From NCBI GenBank assembly GCA_030706665.1, contig JAUZOB010000196.1, positions 1 to 6,321 of the forward strand: a stretch of DNA of 6,321 nt, in the 5' to 3' direction. This DNA comes from Bacteroidota bacterium. GTDB lineage: Bacteria; Bacteroidota; Bacteroidia; Bacteroidales; Prolixibacteraceae. Position numbers and translations under genes: made by a program. Below are positions 4,416-6,321 of the stretch, piece after piece; position 1 is the stretch's first letter, and every line of letters begins with the position of its first letter. Below the pieces are notes generated by a model, which saw only the letters and a list, made by a program, of their open reading frames with translations, was not told the DNA's origin and made no database searches.

Positions 4416-6321
4416 ATGAAAAAAATAATAACATTTATTGCCCTTTTAATGCTTCCGGCAGCTTTATGGGCTAGCGAAGCCAATTTAAAAATCCCTGTGC
4501 TTACCGATTCTCAGAACAATCTCCTGTTACTGGGATTTATCATTTGCTTTTTTGGGCTAGCCTTTGGGATGTATCAGTATCTAAAAGTGAAGAAATTACA
4601 TGCGCATTCTTCGATGCTAGATGTTTCGCATACTATTTTCGAAACTTGCAAGACTTATCTGATACAGCAGGGGAAATTCCTGATTATTTTGGAGATTTTT
4701 ATTGCATGTTGTATCGGTTTTTATTTCGGAGTTCTCCAGGGAAATCCAATCGGAGGAGTATTACTGATTTTAGCCTGGTCGGTAATCGGTATCCTTGGTT
4801 CATATGGAGTCGCCTGGTTCGGAATCCGAATGAATACGCTTGCCAATAGCCGTATGGCTTTTGCTTCTTTGGAACGTAAACCTTTGAAATTATTAAACAT
4901 TCCATTGAGGGCGGGTATGAGTATTGGAGTTATGCTTGTTTGCGTCGAGCTGATTATGATGCTGATAATCCTTGTCTTTGTTCCAAGGGAATATGCAGGA
5001 GCGAGCTTTATCGGATTTGCAATTGGAGAATCTCTTGGTGCCAGTGCTTTGCGTATTGCAGGTGGTATTTTTACAAAGATTGCTGATATCGGGTCTGACC
5101 TGATGAAAATTGTTTTCAAAATTAAAGAGGATGATCCTCGTAATCCCGGAGTAATTGCCGACTGTACAGGAGACAATGCAGGGGATAGTGTTGGACCAAC
5201 CGCTGATGGGTTTGAAACTTATGGCGTTACCGGCGTTGCTTTGATCAGTTTTATCGTTCTTGCTGTTACCAATGTTGATTTTCAGAAAGAACTTCTGACC
5301 TGGATCTTTATAATGCGTATTCTGTTGATTATTACCTCTGTAATTGCTTATTATATTAATAAGGCGTTGAGTAAAGTCCGCTATTCTCATGTTGATGACA
5401 TTGACTTTGAAGCACCTCTCACAAATCTGGTTTGGATTACGTCTATACTTTCTATTATCATGACTTTTCTTGTCAGTTATTGGCAATTGGGGGCTATGCC
5501 TCATAATCTTTGGCTTATCCTTTCGGTAATTATCAGTTGTGGAACTCTCGGAGCTGCATTAATCCCTGAATTTACCAAGATATTTACCAGCCCAAAATCA
5601 AAACATGTACAGGAAATTGTTACGGCATCACGTGAAGGGGGAGCTTCACTTACGATTTTATCAGGATTAGTTTCCGGTAACTTTAGTGCATTCTGGCAAG
5701 GTATGGTTTTCTTTGGGTTGATGTTTATTGCTTATATGGCTAGTACTTTGGGATTAGCTGATTTTATGCAATATCCTTCCATTTTTGCATTTGGTCTTGT
5801 TGCTTTTGGATTCCTTGGAATGGGACCGGTAACAATTGCCGTTGACAGTTATGGGCCTGTAACCGACAATGCTCAGAGTGTCTATGAGCTTTCGTTGATT
5901 GAGGAACGTAAAGACGTTAGTGAAGAGATTGAAAAGGACTTCGGATTTAAACCCGATTTCGAAAAGGCAAAATATTATTTGGAAGCCAATGACGGTGCAG
6001 GAAATACGTTCAAGGCAACAGCTAAACCTGTATTGATCGGTACAGCCGTTGTCGGGGCGACAACCATGATTTTCTCTTTGATCCTTGTGATTCGTGATAC
6101 GCTTGGCATTCAGCCAGAACAGATTCTTAATATTCTGAATCCATATACAATCCTCGGATTTATATGTGGAGGTTCAGTTATTTATTGGTTCACAGGTGCA
6201 TCGATTCAGGCTGTTACAACTGGAGCTTACAGAACAGTTGAATACATTAAAAAGAACATAAATCTAGACCCTGATGCAGATATGAGTGCTTCCCTTCAGA
6301 AATCAAAGGAAGTCGTAAAAA
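4416..6321 (+). CDS. hppA: Membrane-bound ion-pumping pyrophosphatase, divergent K+-independent-like type (3' partial)
   Basis: An integral membrane enzyme that couples pyrophosphate hydrolysis to H+ and/or Na+ transport. The frame is open to the window end; 635 residues are visible and the C-terminal part, with the last pyrophosphate-binding loop, is missing. Residues 1-19 resemble a signal peptide (MKK, hydrophobic core, ALWA), followed by membrane segments near 35-56, 88-107, 113-136 and 167-189. Substrate-site motifs: GGIFTKIADIGSD (216-228) with D224 and D228; EDDPRN (238-243); DCTGDNAGD (249-257); and DSYGPVTDN (477-485). The transport glutamate position is E267 in ADGFETY. At the K+-dependence site the sequence is GNTFKATAKP (529-538). 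K533 sits where K+-independent enzymes have Lys and K+-dependent ones Ala, so K+ independence is predicted. The substitutions in 249-261 and F532 mark a divergent branch; a Na+-regulated H+-pumping subfamily is known in Chlorobium and relatives, and this may belong there (inference). The ATG at 4416 is chosen because it gives the signal-like N-terminus. Confidence 0.95.
   Translation, partial: MKKIITFIALLMLPAALWASEANLKIPVLTDSQNNLLLLGFIICFFGLAFGMYQYLKVKKLHAHSSMLDVSHTIFETCKTYLIQQGKFLIILEIFIACCIGFYFGVLQGNPIGGVLLILAWSVIGILGSYGVAWFGIRMNTLANSRMAFASLERKPLKLLNIPLRAGMSIGVMLVCVELIMMLIILVFVPREYAGASFIGFAIGESLGASALRIAGGIFTKIADIGSDLMKIVFKIKEDDPRNPGVIADCTGDNAGDSVGPTADGFETYGVTGVALISFIVLAVTNVDFQKELLTWIFIMRILLIITSVIAYYINKALSKVRYSHVDDIDFEAPLTNLVWITSILSIIMTFLVSYWQLGAMPHNLWLILSVIISCGTLGAALIPEFTKIFTSPKSKHVQEIVTASREGGASLTILSGLVSGNFSAFWQGMVFFGLMFIAYMASTLGLADFMQYPSIFAFGLVAFGFLGMGPVTIAVDSYGPVTDNAQSVYELSLIEERKDVSEEIEKDFGFKPDFEKAKYYLEANDGAGNTFKATAKPVLIGTAVVGATTMIFSLILVIRDTLGIQPEQILNILNPYTILGFICGGSVIYWFTGASIQAVTTGAYRTVEYIKKNINLDPDADMSASLQKSKEVVK

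Noticed and set aside
4893..5504. Long minus-strand open frame of 203 codons
   Set aside because: It lies wholly inside hppA, whose motifs are unmistakable. Its translation is rich in Asn, Lys and Ser without recognisable domains, as expected for an antisense shadow. The same applies to the minus frames at 4721-5176 and 4699-4905 and the plus frame at 4544-4849.

Overview
The window looks like chromosomal DNA of a Bacteroidota bacterium, probably of the class Bacteroidia. It is AT-rich, several genes and repeat units carry the phylum-specific -7 promoter box TAnnTTTG, Shine-Dalgarno sequences are not obvious, and the protein types fit (TIGR01777-type epimerase, CBS-containing ClC, small LOTUS-domain protein, divergent membrane pyrophosphatase). 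The exact genus cannot be read from the sequence.

Layout. 1-143: short AT-rich flank without a gene. 144-1016 (-): NAD(P)-binding epimerase-like protein of the TIGR01777/DUF1731 family. 1017-1157: divergent promoter region. 1158-2936 (+): ClC-family chloride channel or transporter with two C-terminal CBS domains. 3026-3067: strong hairpin terminator shared by the ClC gene and the convergent gene 3066-3308 (-), an 80-residue stand-alone OST-HTH/LOTUS-like protein. 3309-4415: about 1.1 kb of AT-rich DNA with no ordinary gene. 4416-6321 (+): membrane-bound proton/sodium-pumping pyrophosphatase (hppA), open at the right edge with 635 residues visible.

The most interesting part is the 1.1 kb gap. 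It holds two diverged copies of one unit of roughly 130 bp (about 3433-3573 and 3708-3856). Read on the minus strand, each unit has a TATCTTTG -7 box, about 70 nt of UUAG-rich sequence and a hairpin; the first hairpin is followed by a U-tract. This is the layout of a small-RNA gene. The 5' part of the predicted RNA is complementary, with one bulge, to the start-codon region of hppA, so a regulatory link is possible but unproven. The same units read on the plus strand contain an ATG and a short ORF, but the differences between copies do not look like protein selection.

The genes do not form one operon. Two products are membrane ion-transport proteins (ClC and mPPase), but each has its own surroundings, and any functional link is inference.
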